Assembly: GCF_003046475.1 (NCBI RefSeq)
Contig: NZ_PZZZ01000004.1
Span: 519,306 to 583,305, forward strand
DNA: 64,000 nt
Source of the DNA: Mycoplana dimorpha
Lineage (GTDB): Bacteria > Pseudomonadota > Alphaproteobacteria > Rhizobiales > Rhizobiaceae
Direction of reading: 5' to 3'
Shown here: positions 1-9,777 of the stretch, one piece after another
How the letters are laid out: every line of letters begins with the position of its first letter
How positions within the stretch are numbered: position 1 is the first letter of the stretch
The notes under the pieces: generated by a model
What the model was told of the DNA's origin: nothing
Seen by the model: only the letters and a program-made list of their open reading frames with translations
Database searches by the model: none
Program-made: the position numbers and the translations under genes

Positions 1-2437
1 TCGATTGGGGACCGACGATGTACTCCACCCGCGCCACCGATGCGACCGGGACCATTTCGCCGGCCGCGTTTCGCACATGCAGCCGCCTGATATCGTCCAC
101 CGAGCGACGATCCGCCTGCGCGGCCTGCATCGTTACGCGCCAGCTGCGGCCGTACAGGTTGAAGTCGTTGACGTAATAGGATCCGAGCGTGCCTTGCAGG
201 GTTGCGAACAGATCGCTCACCGAAACGCCGAGCGCCTGCAGGCGGTCGCGGTCGAGTGACAGGTACAGCTGCGGCGAGCTCGCCGAATAGGTGGTGAACG
301 TCGGACCCAGCAGGGGACTCTGGTTGGCGGCAATGATCAGCCCGCGCGCCGTCGCCGCGAGATCCGCCGGCGAGCGGCCCTGGGTGTCGAGCAGCTGGTA
401 CTCGAAGCCGGACCCCGTGCCGAGGCCCAGGATCGGCGGCAGGTTGAAGGCGAAGATCTGGGCGTCGCGGATCGCCGATCCCCTTGCCATCGTGGTCGCG
501 ACCGCCGCATCGACGGAGGCGGCCGCGCTCTCGCGCTCGGCAAACGGCTTCATCGTCACGATGGCAAAGCCGCTGTTGGACTTGGAGAGCCCGTCGAGGA
601 AGCTGTAGCCGACGACGGTGGTCACCTTCGCGACCCCTTCGATCTCGCCGAGCATCGTCTCGACCCGCTTGACGATCGCGTCGGTGCGGTTGACGGAGGC
701 GCCTTCCGGCAAGCGGATTTCGACGAAGTAGGCTCCCTGGTCCTCACTCGGCAGGAAACCGGTCGGGACGATGCGGAACAGCCACCCGGCTGCGCCGGCA
801 GCGACCGCGAGCAGCAGAAGCCCGATGATCGCCCGCCGCGCGATAAGGCCCGCCACGAACACGTAGCCGTCGCGGCCGCGATCGATGCCGCGCGAAATCC
901 AGCCGAGTATGCCGCGCTTCGGGCCATGATGCGGCTTCAGCAGGATGGCGCACAGCGCCGGGCTGAGCGTCAGCGCGTTGATGGCCGAAAGCACCATCGA
1001 CACCGAGACCGCCACGGCGAACTGCTGGAACAGCTGGCCGCTGAGGCCGGGGATAAAGGCGACCGGCACGAACACGGACAGAAGCACGAGGGTGATCGCG
1101 ACGATCGCGCCGGTGATCTCGCCCATGGCGAGGCGGGCCGCCTCGGCAGCCACCATTCCGGGGTTCTCCTCCATGACGCGTTCGACGTTTTCCACCACCA
1201 CGATCGCGTCGTCGACGACGATGCCGATCGCCAGAACCAGCGCCAGCAGCGAAATGGTGTTGAGCGAGAAGCCGATCGCGAGAATGACGGCGAAGGTACC
1301 GATCAGCGCGACCGGAACCGCGATCAGCGGGATCAGCGCCGCCCGCCAATCGCCGAGGAACAGGAACACGACGATGATGACGAGGATGAAGGCTTCGATC
1401 AGCGTGTGCATCACGTTGTCGACGCTGGCCTGGACGAACTGCCCGGTGTCGTAGGCGACGTCATAGGTCAGGCCTTCCGGAAAGTTCTTCGACAGGCGCG
1501 CCATCGCTTCGTTGACGCCGCGCGCGGCGTTGAGGGCGTTGGCCCCCGGCGCCTGGAAGGTGCCGATCATCGCGACGGGCTTGCCGTTGAAGCGCGAGAA
1601 CGAATCCGCGCTCGCCGCGCCGAGTTCCACCCTGGCGACGTCGCGCAGCCGCACGAACGAGCCGTCCGGCTCGGCGCGAAGCACGATGTTTTCGAACTGG
1701 GCCGGATCGGTCAGCCGGCCCTGGGTCTGCAGGTTGAGCTGGAACAGCGGGTCGTCGGTCATCGGCTGGGCACCGATGCGACCGATCGCGGCCTGAACGT
1801 TCTGCGCCCGCAACGCGTTGATCACGTCCGTCGGCGTCAGCTTCAGGCTCGTCATGCGATCGACGTTGAGCACGATCCGCATGGAATAGTCCTGGGCGCC
1901 GAACAGCGTCGCGTCGCCGACGCCCCGAACACGCTTGATCGTGTCGAGCACGTTGATGGTCGCATAGTTCGACAGGAACAGGTTGTCGAAGTCCTTGTCC
2001 TTGCCGTAGATCGAGATGACCTGCATCAGCGCCGAGGATTTCTTCTGCACGCTGACGCCGCTCTGCTTGACCTCCGCCGGCAGGCCGGCCTCGGCGAGTG
2101 CGACGCGGTTCTGGACGTTGACGGTGGCGATATCGGGATCGGTGCCCACCGCAAAGGTGACGGTGAGGTTGTAGGAGCCGTCCGCGCCGCTCGTCGATTT
2201 CATGTAGAGCATGTTGTCGACGCCGACGACCTTGGCCTCGATCGGCTGCGCGACGGTACTCTCGACCACTTCCGCGCCCGCGCCCGGATAGCTTGCGGTG
2301 ACGCTGATCTGCGGCGGGACGATGTCGGGGAACTGCGCGACCGGCAGCTGCGTCAGCGCGATCACGCCGGCGAGCGTGAGCACGATCGAGATGACGGCGG
2401 CGAAACGCGGCCGATCGATGAAGATCTCGGAGAGCAT
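1..2437 (-). CDS. RND efflux permease, AcrB/MexB type (3' end outside window)
   Basis: Inner-membrane proton-driven pump of the hydrophobic/amphiphilic efflux family, which works as a trimer with a periplasmic adaptor and an outer-membrane channel. About 812 of the usual ~1,040 residues lie inside the window, from the start codon at 2437 (protein begins MLSEIFIDRPRFAAV) to the edge. The paired aspartates of the proton relay in TM4 are visible as VVDDAI at residues 409-410, matching AcrB Asp407/408. The partner lysine in TM10 would lie beyond the edge. The gene starts 3 nt after the stop of the adaptor gene, so the two are co-transcribed. No outer-membrane factor or regulator lies next to the adaptor. 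The substrate cannot be read from sequence. Confidence 0.95.
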   Translation of the reverse strand, partial: MLSEIFIDRPRFAAVISIVLTLAGVIALTQLPVAQFPDIVPPQISVTASYPGAGAEVVESTVAQPIEAKVVGVDNMLYMKSTSGADGSYNLTVTFAVGTDPDIATVNVQNRVALAEAGLPAEVKQSGVSVQKKSSALMQVISIYGKDKDFDNLFLSNYATINVLDTIKRVRGVGDATLFGAQDYSMRIVLNVDRMTSLKLTPTDVINALRAQNVQAAIGRIGAQPMTDDPLFQLNLQTQGRLTDPAQFENIVLRAEPDGSFVRLRDVARVELGAASADSFSRFNGKPVAMIGTFQAPGANALNAARGVNEAMARLSKNFPEGLTYDVAYDTGQFVQASVDNVMHTLIEAFILVIIVVFLFLGDWRAALIPLIAVPVALIGTFAVILAIGFSLNTISLLALVLAIGIVVDDAIVVVENVERVMEENPGMVAAEAARLAMGEITGAIVAITLVLLSVFVPVAFIPGLSGQLFQQFAVAVSVSMVLSAINALTLSPALCAILLKPHHGPKRGILGWISRGIDRGRDGYVFVAGLIARRAIIGLLLLAVAAGAAGWLFRIVPTGFLPSEDQGAYFVEIRLPEGASVNRTDAIVKRVETMLGEIEGVAKVTTVVGYSFLDGLSKSNSGFAIVTMKPFAERESAAASVDAAVATTMARGSAIRDAQIFAFNLPPILGLGTGSGFEYQLLDTQGRSPADLAATARGLIIAANQSPLLGPTFTTYSASSPQLYLSLDRDRLQALGVSVSDLFATLQGTLGSYYVNDFNLYGRSWRVTMQAAQADRRSVDDIRRLHVRNAAGEMVPVASVARVEYIVGPQS

Positions 2438-2440
2438 CGC

Positions 2441-3571
2441 TCAACCACCCGCAGCCGCTGCGGGCGCCGCGTCGACCACGATGCCCGGCCTTACCTTGCC
2501 CACGCCTTCGGTGATCACCTGTTCGCCCTCCTTCAGTCCCGAGGCGATGACGGCGTGGCCGCGCGTCGTCCGCGCTATGTCGACACGCCGCAACTCGACC
2601 TTCGAGTCGGCCCCGACCACCATGACGAAGGCGCCCTGCTGGTCGCGCTGCACCGCCTCCTGCGGTATGGCCAGCACGTCCTGCTCGTTGGTTTGCTCGA
2701 GTGAGACGCGCACGAGGGTACCATCCAGCAGCACGCCATGAGGATTTGGAAACTCCGCTCGCACGGTGACGGTGTCTGTCCCTTGCGCCACGTTGCTCGA
2801 GACGAAATTGACCGTGCCCTTCGAGGGATATTCCGTGCCGTCCGGCAGGATGATCCGAACATTGGCGCCGCTGGAAATCTTGCCCTCTCGAACCTCCTCA
2901 CGATACGTCAACAGCAGCGATGTCGCCACCGAGAACTCCGCATACATCGGGTCGAGGCGTGTCAGCGTCGTCAACGCTCCGGCCTCGGGACCGACGAGGG
3001 CACCGACATCGACCGCGGACAATCCGACGATACCGTCGAAGGGGGCGGTGATCCTGGTATAGGAGAGGTTCAGTTCGGCCTGGGCCTTGCTGCCGTTGAG
3101 GCGGGCAAGATCGGCTTCGGCCTTCTTCACCTGGGCTTCGGCGACATCGAGCTGCGACTGGGAGACCGTATTGCTGGCGAGCAGCCGCTTGGACCGGTCG
3201 CGCTCAATGATGGCGAGATCCCGCTGGGCCTCGGCGGCCTTGATCGAGCCCTCGATCTCCTGGACGGCGGCCCGGTAGGTGCCGTCCTCTACCTCGTAGA
3301 GCAGGCTGCCCGCCTTGACGTCCTGCCCTTCCTTGAAATTGACGCTTTCCAGGAAGCCGGAGACCCGGGCGCGAATGTCGACCTTCTGGTAGGCGACGAG
3401 CCGCCCGGTGAAGTCGGCGCTCTCGCGCAGATCCATGATCTTCGCGGGTGCGACGACGACGGCCGGGGCTTGCTGGGCGGGGGCCTGCTGGGCGTGGGCC
3501 AGGCTTGCTGCGCCGGCCGCAGCGAGCGGACCGGACGCGATTGCTAGGATCAGAACTGCCGGTAACCGCAT
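2441..3571 (-). CDS. RND efflux periplasmic adaptor (membrane fusion protein)
   Basis: MexA/AcrA-type adaptor of 376 aa that bridges the RND permease and an outer-membrane channel. The chosen ATG at 3571 follows an AGGAGG 7 nt upstream; an upstream in-frame start at 3634 has no such site. The N-terminus is a classic signal peptide (MRLPAVLILAIASG to AHA), then a barrel-sandwich half (VDIRARVSGFLESVNFKEGQ), an alpha-helical hairpin rich in Ala/Glu/Lys (about residues 95-160), the second lipoyl half (ITAPFDGIVGLSAVDVGALV) and a beta-barrel. No lipobox cysteine is seen, so it is probably a soluble or weakly anchored form. First gene of the efflux operon with the permease. Confidence 0.95.
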   Translation of the reverse strand: MRLPAVLILAIASGPLAAAGAASLAHAQQAPAQQAPAVVVAPAKIMDLRESADFTGRLVAYQKVDIRARVSGFLESVNFKEGQDVKAGSLLYEVEDGTYRAAVQEIEGSIKAAEAQRDLAIIERDRSKRLLASNTVSQSQLDVAEAQVKKAEADLARLNGSKAQAELNLSYTRITAPFDGIVGLSAVDVGALVGPEAGALTTLTRLDPMYAEFSVATSLLLTYREEVREGKISSGANVRIILPDGTEYPSKGTVNFVSSNVAQGTDTVTVRAEFPNPHGVLLDGTLVRVSLEQTNEQDVLAIPQEAVQRDQQGAFVMVVGADSKVELRRVDIARTTRGHAVIASGLKEGEQVITEGVGKVRPGIVVDAAPAAAAGG

Positions 3572-3778
3572 GCGCCATCCTCCTGAACCATTCGGTTCGG
3601 CCCTAGCCGCAATACAGAACGCTACACTAGCCACGATGGGGGCGAATGGGAAGTCGTGCCGCGCGACCAGGCGCAGTTATTGGCCACGACCGTCGCGGCG
3701 GCAACCGCGGCCCGCGCAACTGTCGGAGGCGGCGCGGCCATGCTATCAACGCGACAGTCACATCCATGGGATCCGCCG

Positions 3779-4147
3779 ATGAAGCTGCCGCTGCAGATTT
3801 TGTGCCTTTGCCTCGGCTGGCTCATGGTGGCCTTCGCCGTCGCCGGCATTTTCCTGCCACTGCTGCCGACCACGCCGTTCCTGCTGCTGGCCGCCGGCCT
3901 GTTTGCGCGCTCGTCGCCACGCTTCGAACAATGGCTTCTCACGCACCCGGTCTTCGGCGCGTCGCTGCGGCGCTGGCACGAGAGGGGCGCGATCTCGGTG
4001 CGCGCCAAGGCGATGGCGGCTGCGTTGATGGCGACGAGCTTCGCCCTGTTCGTAGTCTTCGGCACGCCGCGGCCGCTGGTCGCCCTGGTCGTCGCAGGTA
4101 TCATGGCCCTGCCCCTGACGTTCATCCTCACCCGGCCGAACGACTGA
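3779..4147 (+). CDS. YbaN-like DUF454 inner-membrane protein
   Basis: A 122-aa membrane protein of the DUF454/YbaN family, whose role is unknown. It has an N-terminal hydrophobic segment with the family motif GIFLPLLPTTPFLLLAAGLFARSS at about residues 20-43, a soluble HPVFGASLRRWHERGAIS stretch, and two further hydrophobic segments (about residues 70-118). The ATG at 3779 is preferred over an in-frame start at 3656 because the longer version adds a low-complexity Ala/Thr tail not seen in the family. It is divergent from the efflux operon, with about 207 nt between the two starts. Confidence 0.85.
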   Translation: MKLPLQILCLCLGWLMVAFAVAGIFLPLLPTTPFLLLAAGLFARSSPRFEQWLLTHPVFGASLRRWHERGAISVRAKAMAAALMATSFALFVVFGTPRPLVALVVAGIMALPLTFILTRPND

Positions 4148-4537
4148 GCCGAGGCGATGCCCGGCTTGGCGGCCGCCGGGCCGGAGGAAGCATCTAGCGC
4201 AGTTACGGGCGCTGGGCACCAATGGCGAAATCGGACGCGCGGTCGCCTCGAACCACTCTCACCAACCGATCAACGATGCCATCGCGGCATCGCCTGCTTC
4301 CGGTCCGAGAACGGGCTCGCCAATGCCGCCCTGCCGCCGCCCCAGCACGCTAACTGAGCCGTGCGGACCGCGTTAATTGGAACTGCAAGTTTCAAGCGCA
4401 CTGTCGGCGGCTCTGCTCACGTCGTAGCCGCCGCGGCGGGGGAAAAATCAGTGATCACAAGCGCGTTACCTAAAAGGTGAGGTGACACAAAAAGCGGCGC
4501 TTTGCGTTATTCTCTGCGCAGCAGGAGGATGAAGCAG
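4148..4537. other. Intergenic stretch, no gene seen
   Basis: About 390 nt between the DUF454 gene and the BA14K gene. No coding frame with family resemblance was found on either strand. The last 90 nt hold the probable promoter and an AGGAGG at 4523-4528 serving the next gene. Confidence 0.5.
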
Positions 4538-5074
4538 ATGAGAATGGCAGCAGTCGGACTTTCGCTGGCGACTGCCTTAGCCGGTGCCCTGCCGGCCCAG
4601 GCGTTTCCGTCTATTTACGCGTCGCAACTCGAAGTGCCACAGGTTCAGTTGGTGAGGGGCGGCTGGGACCACGGCGGCGGCTGGGGCGGCGGCTGGGGCC
4701 ACGGCGGCGGCTGGGGCCATGGCGGCGGCTGGGGCCATGGCGGTGGCTCGGGCCATGGCGGTGGCTGGGGCGGAGGCCATTGGCACGGGCATAACCATGA
4801 CGACGATTTCAATGACTACTGGCCGCTATTCGGCGGACTTGCGGCCGGGGCGATCATCGGCGGCCTCGCCGCCCAACCCTATTACGGCGGGTATTATGAC
4901 GGCTATTACGGCCCAGGCTACGGCTACTATGCGCCACGGTACTATGCGCCGCCGCATTATCATAACGTCAGCAGTCACGTCGACTGGTGTTATGCCCGTT
5001 ACCGCTCCTACAGGGCCTATGACAATACATATCAGCCCGTCAACGGCCCGCGACGCCAGTGCATCTCGCCGTAA
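4538..5074 (+). CDS. BA14K family exported protein with Gly-His-Trp repeats
   Basis: A 178-aa exported protein. A signal peptide ([22 protein letters not shown]) is followed by a low-complexity block of WGHGGG-type repeats (about residues 40-85), a His/Asp patch ([15 protein letters not shown]), a glycine/alanine-rich hydrophobic segment, a Tyr/Gly-rich stretch and a C-terminal BA14K motif ([20 protein letters not shown] ending RRQCISP). BA14K proteins are common in Rhizobiales envelopes; the Brucella member is immunoreactive. I chose the ATG at 4538 because AGGAGG at 4523-4528 is spaced 9 nt from it, while an ATG at 4529 directly abuts that site. The His-rich repeats could bind metal, but that is inference. 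Confidence 0.85.
   Translation: MRMAAVGLSLATALAGALPAQAFPSIYASQLEVPQVQLVRGGWDHGGGWGGGWGHGGGWGHGGGWGHGGGSGHGGGWGGGHWHGHNHDDDFNDYWPLFGGLAAGAIIGGLAAQPYYGGYYDGYYGPGYGYYAPRYYAPPHYHNVSSHVDWCYARYRSYRAYDNTYQPVNGPRRQCISP
4657..4780 (+). repeat. Tandem 18-nt repeats coding WGHGGG
   Basis: Imperfect tandem units of about 18 nt (GGCGGCGGCTGGGGCCAT and variants) run through the BA14K gene and keep the reading frame. Two adjacent copies are identical, which suggests recent expansion or contraction by slippage. Confidence 0.8.
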
Positions 5075-5116
5075 TTCGGTGGGCCGCGCCTGGAACGCAG
5101 TCGCCGCGTAACGTGA

Positions 5117-6319
5117 TCAGGCGACGTTGGCCTCTCCGGGCCCACGGCCGGCCTGCGTCGCTCGATCGACCCCACTTTGAAAAAGCGCGGCGACGAGGTC
5201 GGATTGGGTGACCATGCCGACCAAGCGGTTGGTCTCATCCACAACCGGGATGTGATGCAGTCCCATGTCTGCCATCGGGGGAACGAGCTTGGCGATCCTG
5301 GTATCGGGCAGCGCGGTATGCACGTTTCGGGTCATGATGTCGGCAACGGTGCGAGGCTTTGCCTGACGGTTGCCGACTGCCAGCCGGATCCGGCGGCCTA
5401 GCCCGAACCGCACCTCGCCGCTGGCGTTCAACATGACGTCCATCAGGTCCGTCTGGGTGACGATGCCCACCAGCCCCTGGGCATCGGTGGTGACCGGCAG
5501 TGCCTTGATGCGATGATCCAGCAGCCGCTTCCAGGCTTCTCGCAAGGACGTCTGCGGGGAAACCGTCGCCACATCGCGCGACATCACCTCGCCGCAGCTG
5601 ATGTCGCCGGAGCGACGGTTATAGGCGCGGATCTGCGCCTGGTGCAGCAGCTCATCCAGCACGTCCGGGCTGATGTCCATCACTTCGTCATACTGAGCCA
5701 GCACCGCCTGCAGGTCGTCGGGCACGACGCCGAGCCGTCGGGTCGGGAGCGGATCGGCCGTGTGGTGCGGATTGGCCGGGGCGGCCGGCGCCAGGTGCGG
5801 GTAGCGGCGCCCGGTGGCATTGTTGAAGATCAGTGCGACGGCAAGGATCAACAGCGAATTGATGCCGACCGGGGTCAGCACGAACCAGTATCCGGCTTCC
5901 TGGGTCACCGGACCGCCGAGGACCGCGGTGAGCGCCACCGCACCGCTCGGCGGATGCAGGCAGCCGAGCGCCATCATGGCGGCGATCGCCGAGGACACCG
6001 CGATCGCGGCGGCGATGATCGGATCGCCGATCGTCAGGGCGCAGGTCACGCCGATGGCGGCCGCAACCGTGTTGCCGCCGAGCACCGACCAGGGCTGGGC
6101 CAGCGGGCTCGCGGGTGCTGCAAACAGCAGCACCGCAGATGCGCCCATCGGCGCGATCAGCAACGGGTGCCCGGCGCCGGCGCCGAGCAAAATCGTGCTG
6201 AGCAAGCCGGTCAGCAGAATGCCGACCAGCGCGCCGATGGTTGAACGAAGCCGTTCCAGTCGACTGACGGGAGCGATGGCGGGCACCAGGCGCGTCAGGA
6301 AGTCACTTGCCTTGGACAT
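5117..6319 (-). CDS. HPP family membrane protein with two CBS domains
   Basis: A 400-aa protein. Residues 1-170 form the HPP membrane domain, with four to five hydrophobic helices and the family motifs PMGASAVLLFA, SPLAQPWSVLGGN and LHPPSGAVAL. Residues about 240-300 and 325-385 are two CBS domains (GEVMSRDVATVSPQTSLREA and VADIMTRNVHTALPDTRIAK). HPP proteins have been linked to nitrite transport in plastids, but bacterial HPP-CBS fusions remain functionally unassigned. CBS pairs normally sense adenosyl nucleotides. It converges with the BA14K gene, with a 42-nt gap. Confidence 0.9.
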   Translation of the reverse strand: MSKASDFLTRLVPAIAPVSRLERLRSTIGALVGILLTGLLSTILLGAGAGHPLLIAPMGASAVLLFAAPASPLAQPWSVLGGNTVAAAIGVTCALTIGDPIIAAAIAVSSAIAAMMALGCLHPPSGAVALTAVLGGPVTQEAGYWFVLTPVGINSLLILAVALIFNNATGRRYPHLAPAAPANPHHTADPLPTRRLGVVPDDLQAVLAQYDEVMDISPDVLDELLHQAQIRAYNRRSGDISCGEVMSRDVATVSPQTSLREAWKRLLDHRIKALPVTTDAQGLVGIVTQTDLMDVMLNASGEVRFGLGRRIRLAVGNRQAKPRTVADIMTRNVHTALPDTRIAKLVPPMADMGLHHIPVVDETNRLVGMVTQSDLVAALFQSGVDRATQAGRGPGEANVA

Positions 6320-6548
6320 GAATTCTCGGGAATACAGATTTGAGTAGCTGCGCGCCTCGATAACATGCCGGGTGCAAAATAGGCACGCAATGCTGACCTA
6401 AAAACGCCAAGGGGCTGAAAAATGCCTTCCGCTGTGGCAGCGGCTCTCCGCAGTCACCCGAGATCGGCGACAGCGTCCCCGCGGTAGCCAGGCCGCAACT
6501 CATGGGGACAAGCCGAAGACAAGCCGACGATAGAGGGAATGTGAAGCC

Positions 6549-7445
6549 TCAGCTCTGGTCGACGTACATGAGCCAGCCGTGCTCGGGCCGGAAGCCCAGC
6601 ACATCCCGGGCCTTGCGATTGGAAAGCAGCGTCTCGAATTCGCCGAGTTCCCGCTTCAGCGGCACGCCGGGATAGAAGCGCTCGATCAGTTCCTTCGTCG
6701 GCAGGTCGGACGAGGTGTCGTCATTGGCGGCGTTGAAGACCTGGAAGCCGAGCCCGTCCTTTTCGATCGCCAGCGCGGTGATCTGGCCGAGGTCGCGCGC
6801 GTCGATATAGCTCCAGGCGATCCGCTTGCGAAACCCCGGATCGGCGAACCATTTCGGAAACAGCTCGTACTCGTGCGGCTCAATGACGTTGCCGATCCGG
6901 AGCGCGTAGATGTCAAAGCCGCTGCGCAGGGCGAAGGCGCGTGCCGTCTTCTCGTTGACGACCTTGGAGAGCGCGTAGCTGTCCATCGGATCGACGTCGT
7001 ATTCCTCGTCAAGCGGGAAATAGGCGGGCTTGCGCGGTTCATTGGCGAAGACCAGGCCATAGGTCGTCTCGCTCGAGGCGATGACGATCTTCCGGATGCC
7101 AAGCTTCACCGCCGCCTCGATCACGTTGTAGGTGCCGAGCGCGTTGATGCGGAACAGTTCGTTGTCGGGCGTTAGCATGATACGCGGGATGGCGGCGAAA
7201 TGGACGACCGCATCGACCGGCTCGGGGCGCAGCGACGGATCGAACTCGTGCAGCCCCATGTAGCTGGACAGCGCGTTGAACACCTGGCCCGAGTCGGTGA
7301 TGTCGGTGATCAGGGTGCGGACCTTCGGATTGTCGAGCGGCCTTGTGTCGAGGTTGAGGACCTGGTGGCCCTGCTCAACCAGATAGCGGACGACATGTCG
7401 TCCTGCCTTGCCGCTGCCACCGGTGAACATGATCCGTTTCGCCAT
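6549..7445 (-). CDS. NAD(P)-dependent epimerase/dehydratase
   Basis: A 298-aa extended short-chain dehydrogenase. The Rossmann dinucleotide motif TGGSGKAG sits at residues 8-15, an acidic residue after strand 2 (LNLDTRP) suggests NAD preference, and the catalytic YxxxK is Tyr157/Lys161 with upstream SSETTYG as the serine/threonine site. Family members act on sugars, uronates or sugar nucleotides. It lies 90 nt downstream of the sugar-binding protein gene on the same strand, separated by a strong hairpin, so it probably acts on the imported sugar or its derivative. Uronate dehydrogenase is one alternative that context cannot separate. Confidence 0.85.
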   Translation of the reverse strand: MAKRIMFTGGSGKAGRHVVRYLVEQGHQVLNLDTRPLDNPKVRTLITDITDSGQVFNALSSYMGLHEFDPSLRPEPVDAVVHFAAIPRIMLTPDNELFRINALGTYNVIEAAVKLGIRKIVIASSETTYGLVFANEPRKPAYFPLDEEYDVDPMDSYALSKVVNEKTARAFALRSGFDIYALRIGNVIEPHEYELFPKWFADPGFRKRIAWSYIDARDLGQITALAIEKDGLGFQVFNAANDDTSSDLPTKELIERFYPGVPLKRELGEFETLLSNRKARDVLGFRPEHGWLMYVDQS

Positions 7446-7499
7446 GGTGCTCTCCTATGTCCGGGTCTCGGCTCCACCACATCCCCGTCCGGGAAGTGA

Positions 7500-7527
7500 C
7501 CGGGGCGCCGTGTTTGCGGCGCCCCGG
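7500..7527 (-). terminator. Intercistronic hairpin behind sugar-binding protein gene
   Basis: A perfect 11-bp GC stem (CCGGGGCGCCG / CGGCGCCCCGG) with a 6-nt loop, just past the stop codon of the binding-protein gene. No U-tract follows, so it more likely stabilises the upstream mRNA or partly attenuates transcription than acts as a full intrinsic terminator. Confidence 0.7.
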
Positions 7528-7534
7528 GCCGATG

Positions 7535-8524
7535 CTATTTCTGGATGCAGGTGTCGACGGTGTCCTTGGTGCACTCGTCGAGGCCGGTGAACACCGGATC
7601 GTCCACCGGCTTGCCGGCGATCAGGTCGAGCATCACCGAAGGCGCCTTGTAGCCCATCTCAAACGGCCGCTGGCCGACGAGCGCGGTGACGAGGCCTTCC
7701 CTGGCGATCGCCACTTCGTCGCCGATCGTGTCGGCCGCGCCGATGACGAACTCGTTCTTGGCGATCTTGTCGGCCATCGGCTTGAACAGGTCGCGATAGG
7801 GCTGCGGGGCGCCGAACAGCGGCCAGCCGCCCATGATGCCGAAGGCGTCGAGGTCGGGATTGGCGGCCAGGATGTCGGTCATCGCCTGCACGCCCTTGGC
7901 GCCGTCGTCGTTGGTGAAGACCGGGCAGCCGGCCACTTCCGTCCAGCCGCCGTCGCCCTTCAGTTCTGCGAGCCCCTTCTGCCCCGTCAGCGTGTCGCGC
8001 ATGCCCTGCGCACGGCGCAGGATGTTGTCCGCTCCGGGGTTGCCCTCGATCGTGCAGATCTTGCCACCGTTAGGCTTGGCCTTCTTGATGTACTCGCCAA
8101 TCCGGGCCCCCATCAGGTAGTTGTCGGTGCCGAGATAGGTCTTGCGCAGCGCCGAATCCTCGGCGGCGAGGTCGGCGTCGAGCGTCATCACGGGCACGTG
8201 CGGATCGGTGGTCTTGATCGTCTGGGCGATCAGCTTGGCATTGGAAGGCGAAATCGCGATGGCCGCCGTGCTGGCCTTGCCGAGCATGTCCTGGACGATC
8301 TGCGCCTCCCCTGCCTCATCGGACGTGGATGCCGGGCCGGTGTAGAAGCATTCGTATTCGGAGCTGGCATTCTCCTTGTTCCACTTCTGGCAACCCTGGT
8401 TGATCGCCTCGAAGAACGGGTTGTCCAGTCCCTTGACGACTATCACGAGCTGCTTCTTCTCCTGGGCCCCGGCCTGGCTGGCGACAACTGCCAGCGCGAC
8501 TGCAAGCAATAATGCCTTCCTCAT
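7535..8524 (-). CDS. Sugar ABC transporter periplasmic binding protein
   Basis: A 329-aa type-1 periplasmic binding protein (Peripla_BP_4 fold), related to ribose/fructose receptors. ATG at 8524 has GGAGG 6 nt upstream and is followed by a signal peptide (MRKALLLAVALAVVASQAGA). The mature start KKQLVIVVKGLDNPFFEAINQGCQKW is the typical first strand and helix, and the GTDNYLMGARIGEYIKKA and AFGIMGGWPLFGAPQ segments line the hinge. Four cysteines occur in the mature chain, including one in the C-terminal tail. It is divergent from the ATPase and permease genes and completes the CUT2-type importer. Substrate unknown; fructose or another monosaccharide is plausible from similarity to FrcB. Confidence 0.9.
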   Translation of the reverse strand: MRKALLLAVALAVVASQAGAQEKKQLVIVVKGLDNPFFEAINQGCQKWNKENASSEYECFYTGPASTSDEAGEAQIVQDMLGKASTAAIAISPSNAKLIAQTIKTTDPHVPVMTLDADLAAEDSALRKTYLGTDNYLMGARIGEYIKKAKPNGGKICTIEGNPGADNILRRAQGMRDTLTGQKGLAELKGDGGWTEVAGCPVFTNDDGAKGVQAMTDILAANPDLDAFGIMGGWPLFGAPQPYRDLFKPMADKIAKNEFVIGAADTIGDEVAIAREGLVTALVGQRPFEMGYKAPSVMLDLIAGKPVDDPVFTGLDECTKDTVDTCIQK

Positions 8525-9001
8525 TGGTTCCTCCCATTGATACAGACGGGCGCTGCGTGCCCGCCACACGATCGACCCGAACACCGGACGTTGCGTGGGC
8601 CGCTCGGCGGCGTACAGCACGTCTCCGGGTCAATGAGCATCTCGCAGTCGCGGCGCCTGGCCGCGGAGGAAGGTTGTCTGTTGCGATTGCGACCGCGCCT
8701 CCATCCCCGCCGTCGCCTCCCCTCACCGCGTTCCACCTTACCGCGCATCAAAGCCACGGGTAAGGGTCTTGCGCTCCCCGCAGTGAATATGCGGCCGTTC
8801 CGGCCGTCAACTTCTATTTGTCATACTATAATAATATTATTGTGGATCGCCCGTCGGTGGATGATTGACGCTGTCGCAAGCGTTTGCGTAAATGATGCCT
8901 GATCGCTTGCGAGGTTAGCCGGCAAGCGCGCTCGGCAGGATCGATCCGTGGCGCGGGGCCCGGCAGGTCGCGAGCGGAGGGCTTTCGGGAGGCAGACGCT
9001 G
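8525..9001. promoter_or_regulatory. Divergent promoter region of the sugar transporter
   Basis: A 477-nt spacer between binding-protein and ATPase genes. It carries an AT-rich island in GC-rich surroundings, with a 12-bp palindrome AATAATATTATT at 8830-8841. This is a candidate operator or promoter for the plus-strand genes. No regulator gene lies here. Open frames in the spacer show no family resemblance. Confidence 0.4.
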
Positions 9002-9742
<741 letters not shown>

Positions 9743-9777
9743 GTTGACCGTCGGCAGCCATGGAAACGAGGTCGAGG

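Noticed and set aside
926..2704. 592-codon plus-strand open frame opposite the RND permease and adaptor
   Set aside because: His/Arg/Asp-rich translation with no family resemblance. It is the antisense shadow of two well-supported genes in GC-rich DNA.
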